Part shown: piece by piece, positions 52,196 to 61,313 of the stretch
Position numbering within the stretch: position 1 is the first letter of the stretch
Layout of the letters: the number at the start of each line of letters is the position of its first letter
Assembly: GCA_964548225.1 (NCBI GenBank)
Contig: CAZJQP010000015.1
Span: forward strand, 8,056-72,055
DNA length: 64,000 nt
Direction of reading: 5' to 3'
From: CALMEH01 sp964548225
GTDB lineage: Bacteria; Acidobacteriota; Blastocatellia; Pyrinomonadales; Pyrinomonadaceae
Notes under the pieces: model-generated
Database searches by the model: none
What the model was told of the DNA's origin: nothing
The model's input: the letters and a program-made list of their open reading frames with translations, nothing else
Position numbers and translations under genes: made by a program

Positions 52196-52640
52196 CGCTG
52201 TAAGTTGGTGAACTAACGGTGATAGTTCACCGACTTACAGCAATAGTTCACCAACTTACGGCGATAGTTCACCAACTTACAGCGATAGTTCGTCAACTTA
52301 CAGCGATAGTTCATTAACTTACAGCGTTAGTTGGTGAGCTTACAGCGTTAGTTGGTGAACTTACGGCGATAGTTCATTAATTTACGGCGATAGTTCCGAA
52401 ACTTACAGCGAAAGTTGATGAACTCACGGCGTTAGTTGGTGAATTTACGGCGTTAGTTGGTGAACTTAAGGCGACAGTTTGCCAACTTACAGCGATAGTT
52501 CAGCAACTTTTGACGATAGTTGGAAAAGTTTTGCCGATAATTCATCAACTTTTTCCGATAGGTTCACAGTTTTTGCTGATATTTGGATATTTTTTGCCGA
52601 TAGTTCGCCGCTTTTTGTCGTTGGAAGCGATAAATCGAAA
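52196..52640. repeat. 21-bp palindromic array 4 (AGTT-NNNN-AACT core)
   Basis: About 21 units of 21 bp between convergent preA and guaA. Each has AGTT, a four-base variable centre, AACT, then a linker such as TTACGGCGAT. The centre changes between units (CACC, CGTC, CATT, GGTG, CCGA, GATG, TGCC, CAGC). The reverse complement of the CACC unit core is the GGTG core, so several units carry the core inverted relative to the linker. The 3' end decays into unrelated sequence. Confidence 0.9.
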
Positions 52641-52684
52641 ATTTGCGCTTCGCGTAACGTGAATTATTGAGTTTTCTTTTCATT

Positions 52685-54229
52685 TTATTCCCATTCAATC
52701 GTCGAAGGCGGTTTTGATGAAATGTCATAAACGACGCGATTGATGCCGCGAATTTCGGAAGTAATTCTTGACGAAACTTTTTGGAGAAACTCGAACGGCA
52801 GACGCGACCAATCGGCGGTCATTCCGTCGGTTGATGAAACGGCGCGGAGCGCGACGGTTTTTTCGTAGGTGCGAAAATCGCCCTGCACACCGACCGATTG
52901 AATCGGCAGAAGCACAGCGAAGGCTTGCCAAACGTCGTTGTAGATTCCAAAATTGCGGAGTTCTTCGATATAGATTTTGTCGGCTTTTTGTAGAAGTTCA
53001 ACTTTTTCGGGCGTAATGTCGCCCAAGATTCTAACGCCCAAGCCCGGACCGGGAAACGGATGGCGTTGCAGAATTTCGTTAGGAATTTTCAAATCTTTGC
53101 CGATTAAACGCACTTCGTCTTTGAACAGTTCACGAAGCGGTTCAATCAATTTCAGATTCATTTTTTCGGGCAAACCGCCGACGTTGTGATGCGATTTGAT
53201 TGTTACGGACGTGCCGCGAAGCGAAACGGATTCGATAACGTCGGGATAAAGTGTGCCTTGAACTAAAAATTTCGCGCCGCCGATTTTTTTGGCTTCTGCG
53301 TCGAAAACGTCAATAAATTTTGCGCCGATTGCTTTGCGTTTCAATTCGGGGTCAACAACATTTTTCAAAACTTTGTAAAATTCCGCCGAAGCATCAACAC
53401 CGATGACGTTTAAGTGAAGTTTTTCCTTGTAAAGTTTTAAAGTTTCTTCAAATTCACCGGCGCGAAGCAAACCATTATTGACGAAAATGCACGTCTGACG
53501 TTCGCCAATCGCTTCGTGAACCAAAACTGCCGCGACAGTTGAATCAACGCCGCCGCTCAAACCACAGATGACATTATCGTTTTCGCCGACGATCCCACGG
53601 ATTTTTTCGATTTCTTCCGCAATAAATTGTTTCGATGTCCAATCGCCTTTGCACAAACAAATATTAAACAAAAAATTGCGTAAAACGTCTTTTCCCAAAG
53701 GCGTGTGCGAAACTTCGGGGTGAAATTGGACGGCATAAATCTTTCGTTCGTCGTTTTCAATCGCGGTTACGACATCGCCTGTCGTCGCGGTTTGGTGAAA
53801 GCCTTCGGGAAGCGCAGTAACGTGGTCGCCGTGGCTCATCCAAACATCGAGTTCAAACGGCAATTCGTCAAAAAGCCGCGTGTTTCCGCTCAAAACTTTC
53901 ATCTTCGCGTGTCCGTATTCGCGCACGTCCGACGGCGAAACCTTGCCGTTCAAATCTTTTGCAAGCAGTTGCATTCCGTAACAGATTCCCAAAATCGGTG
54001 CATTGATTCGTTCGTAAAAATCGCTTGAAACTTGCGGCGCATCTTCTTCATAAACCGAATTCGGTCCGCCCGAAAGAATCACGCCTTTCGGATTGCGTGC
54101 GAGAATCTTCTCAAGCGGATAAAAATACGGCACAATCTCGCAATAAACGCCCTGTTCGCGCACGCGCCGTGCGATTAGCTGTGTGTATTGCGAGCCGAAA
54201 TCGAGAATTAAAATTAGTTCGTGTTGCAA
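52685..54229 (-). CDS. guaA: GMP synthase (glutamine-hydrolysing)
   Basis: 514 residues from TTG 54229, with GGAG upstream; an ATG 16 codons earlier gives an unlikely extension. Class I glutaminase: GGPNSVYEEDAP, catalytic Cys83 in GICYGMQLL and the HPE segment. ATP pyrophosphatase PP-loop SGGVDSTVAAV (about 223-233). C-terminal dimerisation domain ends PPSTIEWE. Converts XMP to GMP. Confidence 0.95.
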   Translation of the reverse strand: MQHELILILDFGSQYTQLIARRVREQGVYCEIVPYFYPLEKILARNPKGVILSGGPNSVYEEDAPQVSSDFYERINAPILGICYGMQLLAKDLNGKVSPSDVREYGHAKMKVLSGNTRLFDELPFELDVWMSHGDHVTALPEGFHQTATTGDVVTAIENDERKIYAVQFHPEVSHTPLGKDVLRNFLFNICLCKGDWTSKQFIAEEIEKIRGIVGENDNVICGLSGGVDSTVAAVLVHEAIGERQTCIFVNNGLLRAGEFEETLKLYKEKLHLNVIGVDASAEFYKVLKNVVDPELKRKAIGAKFIDVFDAEAKKIGGAKFLVQGTLYPDVIESVSLRGTSVTIKSHHNVGGLPEKMNLKLIEPLRELFKDEVRLIGKDLKIPNEILQRHPFPGPGLGVRILGDITPEKVELLQKADKIYIEELRNFGIYNDVWQAFAVLLPIQSVGVQGDFRTYEKTVALRAVSSTDGMTADWSRLPFEFLQKVSSRITSEIRGINRVVYDISSKPPSTIEWE

Positions 54230-54374
54230 AGTTAAATTTCTCCGAATTTGTATAAAGAAAAGATTATACTTTGACATTGAAAGTTATGAAAATTAAGTAA
54301 AGACAAAATTTCATTCGTCAAAAGCTAAACTCTCTGCTATATTCATTTTCAAAAGTTTCAATGGAAAATCTCTA

Positions 54375-55829
54375 ATGACAGAATCAACAAACACAGACGA
54401 AATTTCAAAAGCCAAAATTTGGCAAGTTATCGGTGCATCGAGCGCGGGAACGGTTATCGAATGGTATGATTTTTATATTTTCGGGAGTCTTGCCGCGACG
54501 ATTTCGCCGCTTTTTTATCCGAAAGGCAACGACACACTCGCGCTTGTGGCGTATCTTTCGACGTTTGCCGTCGGGTTTATCGTGCGTCCGTTCGGTGCGT
54601 TATTTTTCGGGCAAATCGGCGATAAAATCGGGCGCAAATATGCGTTTTTGATGACGCTTTTGCTGATGGGCGGCGCGACTGCGGCGATTGGTTTTTTGCC
54701 AACCTACGAAACAATCGGAATTCTTGCGCCGATTGGATTGATTGTGATTCGCGTTCTGCAAGGTCTCGCACTTGGCGGCGAATACGGCGGCGCGGCGGTT
54801 TATGTCGCCGAACACGTTCCCGATAACAAACGCGGATTTTATACGAGTTTTATTCAAATTACGGCTTCATTCGGACTGTTACTTTCGCTTGCGGTGATTT
54901 TGTTGATTCAAAGCCAAATGTCAGCGGAAGATTTTTCATCTTGGGGATGGCGCATTCCGTTTTTACTTTCGATTTTGCTGGTCGGATTTTCGCTTTTTAT
55001 ACGCTTAAAGATGGAAGAATCGCCGATTTTTCAGCAAATCAAATCGGCAGGAATGCACTCGGCAAAGCCTTTGGTCGAAGCCTTTACGAATCCCGAAAAC
55101 CGTCGGCGCGTGCTTATTTCGCTATTCGGCGCAACTGCCGGACAAGGCGTTGTTTGGTATACCGGACAATTTTACGCGCTGTTTTATATGCAGACGATTT
55201 TGAAAATTGATAAGCAAACATCAAGTTACATCATTGCGATTGCGATTGTTTTGGCAATTCCGCTGTTTATCTTTTTCGGCGCACTTTCGGACAAACTCGG
55301 ACGCAAAAAAATTATGATGGCGGGTTGTCTTTTGGCGGTTCTGGCGTATTATCCGATTTACAAAGGAATGGTTTATTACGCCGGAAACAATGTCGCGGCG
55401 ATTCAATCAACGACCGATCCGGTTACCAAAGAACCGAAACTTTCACCTGTAACTTTAGATGAAAGCGGCGCAAACGCCACGCCCGTAACAAACGCGCCGA
55501 ATGCGAATGTGCCGATGCTGACTCTGCTGGTTTTTATCCAAATTATTTTCGTTACGATGGTTTATGCGCCGATTGCGGCTTATCTCGTCGAAGCGTTTCC
55601 GGCAAAGATTCGCTATACATCTCTTTCGTTGCCCTATCATATCGGCAACGGCGTTTTCGGCGGACTTCTACCGACAATCGGGCTTGTCGCTTGCGCTTAC
55701 ACGGGAAATATTTACGCCGGACTTTGGTATCCGATGATTATTGCTTCAATTACTTTTATTATCGGAATGAAATATTTGCCCGAAACGCATAATCATAAAA
55801 TCTGGGAAGAAGTGAATGAGCCAAAGTAA
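54375..55829 (+). CDS. MHS-family MFS transporter
   Basis: 484 residues with about 12 membrane segments. Metabolite:H+ symporter hallmarks: GTVIEWYDFYIFGSLAATISPLFYP, RPFGALFFGQIGDKIGRKYAFL and the mid-loop GALSDKLGRKKIM. The long loop near 335-375 (PVTKEPKLSPVTLDESGAN) is unusual. Likely substrate a carboxylate, proline or betaine. Convergent with nothing; ends before array 5. Confidence 0.9.
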   Translation: MTESTNTDEISKAKIWQVIGASSAGTVIEWYDFYIFGSLAATISPLFYPKGNDTLALVAYLSTFAVGFIVRPFGALFFGQIGDKIGRKYAFLMTLLLMGGATAAIGFLPTYETIGILAPIGLIVIRVLQGLALGGEYGGAAVYVAEHVPDNKRGFYTSFIQITASFGLLLSLAVILLIQSQMSAEDFSSWGWRIPFLLSILLVGFSLFIRLKMEESPIFQQIKSAGMHSAKPLVEAFTNPENRRRVLISLFGATAGQGVVWYTGQFYALFYMQTILKIDKQTSSYIIAIAIVLAIPLFIFFGALSDKLGRKKIMMAGCLLAVLAYYPIYKGMVYYAGNNVAAIQSTTDPVTKEPKLSPVTLDESGANATPVTNAPNANVPMLTLLVFIQIIFVTMVYAPIAAYLVEAFPAKIRYTSLSLPYHIGNGVFGGLLPTIGLVACAYTGNIYAGLWYPMIIASITFIIGMKYLPETHNHKIWEEVNEPK

Positions 55830-55861
55830 AGGTTAGAAAGGATAAAAAATTGTTTGATTCG

Positions 55862-56093
55862 GTTTGATTAAGAGTTTATCCGACCTGATTTGCTATCAAT
55901 CCGACCTGATTCGCCGTCAATCCGACTCGATTCGCCGTCAATCCGACCTGATTTGTCAGCAATCCGAGTCGGATTGCCAACAATCCGACCTGATTTGCCG
56001 ACAATCCGAGTCGGATTGTGAGCAATCCGAGGTGATTTGCTGTCAATCCGAGTCGGATTGTCGGCGAATTGAGGTGATTCGACCTTGAATCGA
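55862..56093. repeat. 21-bp palindromic array 5 (AATCCGA...GATT core)
   Basis: About ten or eleven 21-bp units between the transporter gene and tRNA-Asn. Cores AATCCGACCTGATT and AATCCGAGTCGGATT alternate; the second is almost a perfect palindrome. Linkers TTGCCGAC/CGCCGTC vary. Confidence 0.88.
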
Positions 56094-56174
56094 GTAAAAC
56101 CTCGATGAAAAGTTAGAGAAAGATTTCCTATCCGCCAAGCACACGAAAAGCACTAAACAAGCGATTATTCGATA

Positions 56175-56305
56175 GTGTCCTAATTTGTGCTGTGAAGAAT
56201 CTGAAACCACAAAAATACACAAAAACACACGAAATAAGTCAATAAATTTGTGTGATTCCGTGTGTTTTTGCGGTTAAGAGATTTCAGCGACACAAATTAG
56301 GACAT
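56175..56305. mobile_element. 131-bp MITE-like nested inverted repeat
   Basis: Outer arms GTGTCCTAATTTGTG (56175-56189) and CACAAATTAGGACAT (56291-56305). Inner arms are CACAAAAACACACG-type words facing CGTGTGTTTTTGCG. No open frame. May be a non-autonomous element or a compound of two repeat types. Confidence 0.55.
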
Positions 56306-56390
56306 CACCGCGCATTACCAAAATTTAAGAATTTAACTTGACAAGAAACGGCAAAATATTTAACCTAAGAATTCGCCTTCGGGCGATTAT

Positions 56391-56465
<75 letters not shown>

Positions 56466-56470
56466 ATATC

Positions 56471-56511
56471 AAAATCGGCAAGCCGTTAAAAATACGGTTT
56501 GCCGATTTTTT
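56471..56511 (+). terminator. Terminator after tRNA-Asn
   Basis: AAAATCGGCAAGCCG (56471-56485) pairs with CGGTTTGCCGATTTT (56494 onward), with one bulge, followed by T-run to 56511. Confidence 0.85.
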
Positions 56512-56590
56512 ATTTTTTAAAAACCTCACAATCTATTGTCAATTAAGCCAATTTCAGCTAGAGTAGGAAAGTAAATTTTCGGAGGAACAA

Positions 56591-57061
56591 ATGAAAAAAA
56601 GCAAAAGTGTAGTTTTAATCATCACACCTGTTTTGGGTTCTCTGCTTTTTAGTGCTTGCCGTAGCAATTCTTCGTCATATTATCAATCAAAACCTTCTTC
56701 GACCACACGCGACGTTTATCAAAGTATTGACGATTGCAAAAAAGATTGGGGCGAACAGGATTTGTGCGAACAGATGAACGATACGGACACGGATGAATAC
56801 CGCAGAAACGGCGGCGTAATTGCGGGCAGAGGTTTTCGCGGTCCGAATTATTATCCGGGCGACCGTGCCGTTACATATAAAGGGAAAACCATTGCGCCGA
56901 CTTCGACCAGCACTTCCTTGAAATCTTTTACGGTTACATCAAGTTCTTCGTCGAGTTCGAGAAGCAGTGTTTCAAGTCCGCGCACATCGTCTTATTCATC
57001 GTCTTCATCATCTTCGAGTCGAGGCGGTTTTGGCGGCGGTGGTTACAGCAGTTCTTCATAA
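56591..57061 (+). CDS. DUF1190 (YgiB/YjfM-like) lipoprotein
   Basis: 156 residues. Lipoprotein signal with lipobox LFSAC (Cys about 23). The mature domain carries DVYQSIDDCKKDW...DLCEQMN (paired cysteines) and RGFRGPNYYPGDRAVTYKG, typical of DUF1190. The C-terminus is Ser-rich and ends RGGFGGGGYSSSS. In E. coli the equivalents ygiB and yjfM lie next to glutathionylspermidine-synthase-like ATP-grasp genes, as here. A ribosome site GGAGGA precedes ATG 56591. Confidence 0.88.
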   Translation: MKKSKSVVLIITPVLGSLLFSACRSNSSSYYQSKPSSTTRDVYQSIDDCKKDWGEQDLCEQMNDTDTDEYRRNGGVIAGRGFRGPNYYPGDRAVTYKGKTIAPTSTSTSLKSFTVTSSSSSSSRSSVSSPRTSSYSSSSSSSSRGGFGGGGYSSSS

Positions 57062-57066
57062 CGGGA

Positions 57067-58248
57067 ATGTTTCGCAGAGAATTTAAAAAGCGTCCTGATT
57101 ACGCCGAACGATTGAATGAAATCGGGTTTCAATATCACAACATTTCTTCGACCGACGGCGGTGAGTATTGGACGGAAGGTGTAGCTTACGAATTTACGCT
57201 CGAAGAAATCGAAGAAATCGAGTCGGCAACGGAAAATTTGCACGAAATTTGTTTGGAAACAGTCGGCGAAATTGTTGAATCGGGCGATTATCCGGCGAGT
57301 TTTCGATTAAATGACGAATCCAAATCACTGATTGAATATTCGTGGAAAAAAAACGAAACGCACATCTACGGCAGATTCGATTTGCTCTTTGAACCAAAAG
57401 GCGGCGCAATAAAAATGTTTGAATACAATGCCGACACGCCGACGGCTCTGCTTGAAGCGGCAGTCGCGCAATGGCATTGGCTCGAAGAAGCGGAAGATGT
57501 GCCGCACCGCGACCAATTTAACAGCATTCACGAAAAATTGATTGCGCGTTGGAGCGAAATCAAACCGCACGAAAATCCTCTGCTTTACGTTTTGGCTTCA
57601 AAAGACGGACATTACGAAGATTGGGGAAATATTGAATATATGGCTGATGCGGCAGTGCAAGCCGGTTGGGAAATTCATATCGAAGAGATTGAAAACGTCG
57701 GCTATAATGCACATCGCGTTGAATTTACGGACACGGCAGAAGCGGCGATTGAGTATGCTTTCAAACTTTATCCGTGGGAATGGATGATGCGCGAACCGTT
57801 CGGCGAATTCGTTTTGGATTGCCGCACGAAATGGTTTGAACCGGCGTGGAAAATGCTTCTGTCAAATAAAGCGATTCTGCCCGTTTTGTGGCAGAGATAC
57901 CCGAATCATCCGAATTTGTTGCCCGCATTCTTTGAAAACGACAAGCCGGCGGTTGATTTCCAACACAGATTTGTTAAAAAACCGATTCTCGGCAGAGAAG
58001 GTGCAAACGTCCAACTTGCCGGAACTTTCGCCGATTCGCTCATCACGGGTTCGCATTATGCGCCGCAATATGACGCAGATGGCTACATTTACCAAGAATA
58101 CACGCCTTTGCCCGCGTTTGAGGGTTGGCATCCCGTTATCGGTTCGTGGGTTATCGGCAACTTGGCGGCAGGCATTGGGATTAGAGAAGACCGAACAATT
58201 ATTTCCGGCAACGGCTCGCATTTTGTGCCGCATTATTTTGTGAATTAG
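57067..58248 (+). CDS. Glutathionylspermidine-synthase-like ATP-grasp ligase
   Basis: 393 residues of the YgiC/YjfC family. Landmarks: RPDYAERLNEIGFQYHNI start, HIYGRFDLLFEPKGGAIKMFEYNADTPTALLEAAVAQWHWLEE, MREPFGEFVLDCRTKWFEPAWKMLLSNKAILPVLW, PILGREGANVQ and a C-terminal SWVIGNLAAGIGIREDRTII. It would form an amide between a carboxylate and an amine with ATP; polyamine and peptide-tail substrates have been proposed for this family. Sits 5 nt after the DUF1190 gene and 11 nt before DUF350. Confidence 0.9.
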   Translation: MFRREFKKRPDYAERLNEIGFQYHNISSTDGGEYWTEGVAYEFTLEEIEEIESATENLHEICLETVGEIVESGDYPASFRLNDESKSLIEYSWKKNETHIYGRFDLLFEPKGGAIKMFEYNADTPTALLEAAVAQWHWLEEAEDVPHRDQFNSIHEKLIARWSEIKPHENPLLYVLASKDGHYEDWGNIEYMADAAVQAGWEIHIEEIENVGYNAHRVEFTDTAEAAIEYAFKLYPWEWMMREPFGEFVLDCRTKWFEPAWKMLLSNKAILPVLWQRYPNHPNLLPAFFENDKPAVDFQHRFVKKPILGREGANVQLAGTFADSLITGSHYAPQYDADGYIYQEYTPLPAFEGWHPVIGSWVIGNLAAGIGIREDRTIISGNGSHFVPHYFVN

Positions 58249-58259
58249 GAGAAGAAAAA

Positions 58260-58673
58260 ATGAAATACATTACACTTGAGGCATTGGGAAATTTTCTTTT
58301 ATATACATTTTCGAGCCTTGTTTTGCTCGGCATTTTCGGCAAAATTTATCAATGGCTCACGCCGTATCACGAAAAAGAGCAAATCAAAGCGGGCAACGTT
58401 GCACCGGCAATTGCGCTTGGCGGTGCACTTATCGGTTTTACATTGCCTCTGCTTTCGGTTTCATATCACGGCGTTAATTATGTTGATTTCTTAATTTGGG
58501 CGGGCGTTGCGGGCGTTTTACAGATTATTCTTTTCAAAGTTTTATATTGGGTAATTCCGATGCAGATTGAAGAAGACAATAAAGCGATTGCGATAATTTA
58601 CGCAGTTCTCGCGTTTTGCGTCGGATTGATAAGCGCATTTTCGCTCATTCCAACCGAAATGCCGCCGGTTTAA
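58260..58673 (+). CDS. DUF350 (YjfL-like) membrane protein
   Basis: 137 residues with four membrane helices (two DUF350 units; short partner at 11418). Pattern YHEKEQIKAGNVAPAIALGGALIGFTLPLLSVSYHG and IEEDNKAIAIIYAVLAFCVGLISAF. Third gene of the DUF1190-ATP-grasp-DUF350 operon. Confidence 0.88.
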   Translation: MKYITLEALGNFLLYTFSSLVLLGIFGKIYQWLTPYHEKEQIKAGNVAPAIALGGALIGFTLPLLSVSYHGVNYVDFLIWAGVAGVLQIILFKVLYWVIPMQIEEDNKAIAIIYAVLAFCVGLISAFSLIPTEMPPV

Positions 58674-59017
58674 GAAATTGACTTTTGATCCTTGAAAAAT
58701 CGAAAATCAAAGAACAAAAGTCAAAGACCGAAGATTGAAGGAAGCAGTCAGCGAATTCTCTTCAAAAATACTAACCGCTTCCTTTTCACTCCGCGCTTCG
58801 CGTGTAGCGCGGAATCTTTTGTAATTTTTGCTTGAAGGAAATTGTTAATGCCGTTGGTATTCCGATTTTTTTTTGCAGAAAAACGCACGAGGCAAACGTG
58901 CAATCATTTTCACACGCCTGATTAACAGGCGCGTTTCCGATTGGGCGGAAAATATTTTAACAAACAAATTAGTTCTGCTTTGGTATAAGTTTGCAGTAAG
59001 TCTGTGAATTGGTGGCT
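58674..59017. other. Gene-free gap with several hairpins, possible RNA
   Basis: Contains short-word repeats (AAAGTCAAAG type, 58680-58735), a GC-rich hairpin TCCGCGCT/AGCGCGGA (58791-58814), GCACG/CGTGC near 58885-58905 and CGCCTG/CAGGCG (58915-58933). No open frame of interest. Could hold terminators for the convergent genes or a structured RNA; no known RNA family matched. Confidence 0.5.
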
Positions 59018-59935
59018 TTACGCTTTCGGGTGTGCGCGGTCATATTCGTCAATCAATTTTTCCATCGAAACCTGCGTGTAAATCTGCGTCGTCGAAAGCC
59101 GTGCGTGTCCGAGAAGTTCTTGGATGTCGCGCAAATCTGCACCCGAATCGAGCAAGTGCGTCGCAAACGAATGTCTGAGACTGTGCGGCGAAATATCGCG
59201 GTTGATTTCGGCACAAAGTTTGATGTATTTATCAACCATTCGCCCAACGCTTCGGGTTGTAATTCGGGTGCCTTGATAATTTAAGAAAACGGCTTGGTCA
59301 TCTCTTTCGGTTGGCGGACAATTATTCAAAAACGCGGCGCGGGTTTCGTTCAAATAATACATCAAGGCTTGAAGTGCGGGTTCGCCAAACGGCAAAATCC
59401 TTTGTTTTTTGCGCTTTCCGGTAACGCGCACGAGCTTTTCGCGGAAATCAATATCTTTCAAGTTCAAATTAACAAGCTCGCCGACGCGCATTCCCGTAGC
59501 ATACAAAAATTCCAAAATCGCACGGTCGCGCCGTCCCAAATCAGTGTTCAAATCGGGCGTTTCGATAAAGCGCACCGCATCTTCCATCGAAAGATGCGTC
59601 GGCAATTTTCGTTCGACTCGCGGTGTGGCAACCAATTTCGCCGGATTATTTTCCTGCACGCCCTCGCGCACGAGAAACTGAAAAAACGTCCGTAAACTCG
59701 CCAATTTCCGTGCAATCGAAGTTTTCTTTTTGCTCTCGCCGTGCAATTCCGCCATCCATTCACGAATCGTCAAATGGTCAATTTCCGAAACGGGAATGTC
59801 GGAAACTTTGCCTTTCAAATACAAATAATCACGGAATTGCTCCAAATCGCTCGAATAATTTCGCAAAGTATGGACACTGACGTTGCGCTCATAGCGCAAA
59901 TGTTGGAGAAATTGTTGTAAATATTCTTCTAACAT
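59018..59935 (-). CDS. Xer-type tyrosine recombinase
   Basis: 305 residues. N-terminal SAM-like domain ([20 protein letters not shown]). Catalytic set: Arg150 (TGMRVGE), Lys174 (GKRKK), His251 and Arg254 ([12 protein letters not shown]), His277 (LGHARL) and Tyr286 (TTQIYTQ). XerC/XerD resolve chromosome dimers at dif; the size fits. No dif site recognised nearby. Could also be an integrase of a lost element. Confidence 0.9.
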   Translation of the reverse strand: MLEEYLQQFLQHLRYERNVSVHTLRNYSSDLEQFRDYLYLKGKVSDIPVSEIDHLTIREWMAELHGESKKKTSIARKLASLRTFFQFLVREGVQENNPAKLVATPRVERKLPTHLSMEDAVRFIETPDLNTDLGRRDRAILEFLYATGMRVGELVNLNLKDIDFREKLVRVTGKRKKQRILPFGEPALQALMYYLNETRAAFLNNCPPTERDDQAVFLNYQGTRITTRSVGRMVDKYIKLCAEINRDISPHSLRHSFATHLLDSGADLRDIQELLGHARLSTTQIYTQVSMEKLIDEYDRAHPKA

Positions 59936-59939
59936 ATTC

Positions 59940-60012
59940 TCGTAAATTGTAAATCGTTAATTGTAAATAGCGAAATACGATTAACGATTTATGATTTACG
60001 ATTAACGATTAA
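59940..60012. repeat. Inverted pair of GTAAATCGTTAAT short-word repeats
   Basis: Words GTAAATCGTTAATTGTAAAT face ATTTACGATTAACG across a short centre. It provides the last codons (VNR) and stop of the VWFA protein. Confidence 0.8.
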
Positions 60013-61081
60013 CTTTCTTTGGAACATAATAACCTTTTCGTGTGCGGACGGACAAATTTTGGCGGTTTTTTATGTTGAGAGAAATTGTCCGAAATTGTCC
60101 GATAAATTCTGAATCGTCTTCGGGGTAATAACTCAAAATATATTGTTGAGAAAGCTCTGCGGAGATATTTGCAAAGGCTTTATCTAATTCATCTTCGTCA
60201 AGCGGCGAATAAACTGCGCCGCCGGTTTGTCCGGTAATTTCCTGCATTCGGCGTTCGGCGGCGAGTTGGCGTAGATTGGCGTTTCCGCCGCGTTGTCCGG
60301 TGCGTTTGTAGTTTTCAAAATCAGTGGTTTTGACGACATAAACCTGACAATTATTGATTTGCAAAGCCTTGACTGTATCTTCCAAAGACGAATCGGAAAT
60401 CGTGTCGTCGCCGTCAGAAACAATTACGATAACGCGCCGACCTTGCGCTTCGCCGAGATAATTTGCGGCTTGAATAATGCCGTCAAAAAGCGCGGTTGCG
60501 CCTTCGGGTTGCGGAAAATTTTCGATTGATTGGATAATTTGCGAAACGTCTTTCGTCAAAACTTGTTCGAGCCGCGTTCCCGTTGCCACGCTGAAAAGTG
60601 AAGCTAAATCTTTATCGGGACGAAGAACACGCCGAAAAAATCGAATCGCCGCTTTTTTTTCAAATTCACGCGCAATCGTTACGCTCGACGAATTATCAAA
60701 CAAAAGCGCGAGACGCACCGGCGAATCGGAGCGAAAAAGATCGCTGATTTCCGCCGGTTTATTATCAATTAAAAGCAAAAAATCTTCGAGTTTGAGATTT
60801 GTTACGGCTAATCCGCGTTCGTCCAAAACCGAAACCGGAAGCGGCACGAGCGCAGATTCGACCTTTATCAATTCACCGTCGTCATCATCTTTTTTCGGTG
60901 TCGGCTTGGGCGTTGGCGTGGTAATTTTTTCGTTATTCGTCAAAACAATTCTCGGACGCGGACTCGGCGTAGGTGTTTCGGAAGGTTTATTGCGCCCCGA
61001 TTGCGCGAAAACGGAAACAATTATTCCGCTAAAACACAGAAACGCGGACAAAATAATTTTTCCCGTAAAACCTTTTTTCAT
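60002..61081 (-). CDS. VWFA-related acidobacterial-domain protein
   Basis: 359 residues from ATG 61081. Signal peptide MKKGFTGKIILSAFLCFSGIIV; Pro/Thr-rich linker (TPTPSPRPR, TPTPKPTPKK). The VWA domain (about 120-300) carries the MIDAS motif LLFDNSSS and SDGDDTISDSS. Such proteins are a hallmark of acidobacteria and are likely surface or periplasmic metal-dependent adhesion or signalling proteins. The C-terminal VNR and stop come from a short-word repeat. Confidence 0.85.
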   Translation of the reverse strand: MKKGFTGKIILSAFLCFSGIIVSVFAQSGRNKPSETPTPSPRPRIVLTNNEKITTPTPKPTPKKDDDDGELIKVESALVPLPVSVLDERGLAVTNLKLEDFLLLIDNKPAEISDLFRSDSPVRLALLFDNSSSVTIAREFEKKAAIRFFRRVLRPDKDLASLFSVATGTRLEQVLTKDVSQIIQSIENFPQPEGATALFDGIIQAANYLGEAQGRRVIVIVSDGDDTISDSSLEDTVKALQINNCQVYVVKTTDFENYKRTGQRGGNANLRQLAAERRMQEITGQTGGAVYSPLDEDELDKAFANISAELSQQYILSYYPEDDSEFIGQFRTISLNIKNRQNLSVRTRKGYYVPKKVNR

Positions 61082-61126
61082 TTTTTCTACTTTCAATCGA
61101 ACGAATCTTAAGATGTCGGAAAACGG

Positions 61127-61300
61127 TCAAAAAGTTGGTTTATCTAATTCTGAATCTTCTTCCTCTTTTACAACTTTATTAACTGCAGATTTATACCTTT
61201 CAGAAATAGCTAAAATTATCAAGACAATAATTATTGGAATAATGAAAAATAATAGGCAAAGGTCAAACAATCCCATATCGCCTGCAGCAAAAAAAATCAT
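61127..61300 (-). CDS. Small single-helix membrane protein
   Basis: 57 residues from ATG 61300 (GGAAAGAAGG ribosome site). Hydrophobic helix about 11-32 (LFDLCLLFFIIPIIIVLIIL) with a charged tail (SERYKSAVNKVVKEEEDSE). Lies between the TauE gene and the VWFA gene on the same strand. Not matched to a family. Confidence 0.65.
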   Translation of the reverse strand: MIFFAAGDMGLFDLCLLFFIIPIIIVLIILAISERYKSAVNKVVKEEEDSELDKPTF

Positions 61301-61313
61301 ATCCTTCTTTCCT

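Noticed and set aside
52196..52640. CRISPR array
   Set aside because: Units are contiguous 21-bp repeats with near-identical linkers and no unique spacers of 25-40 nt; no cas genes in the window.
55864..56088. Open frame with repeated SDLIRRQ-like peptide
   Set aside because: Array 5 artefact; unit period 21 bp and no start signal.
58700..58780. SRP (4.5S) RNA, because of GGAAGCAG
   Set aside because: Only this short string resembles the SRP core; the paired GGTCAGG strand and the rest of the helix are missing.
59018..59935. Integrase marking a genomic island
   Set aside because: Size and full XerC/D domain structure fit the housekeeping recombinase; no att repeats or phage genes nearby.
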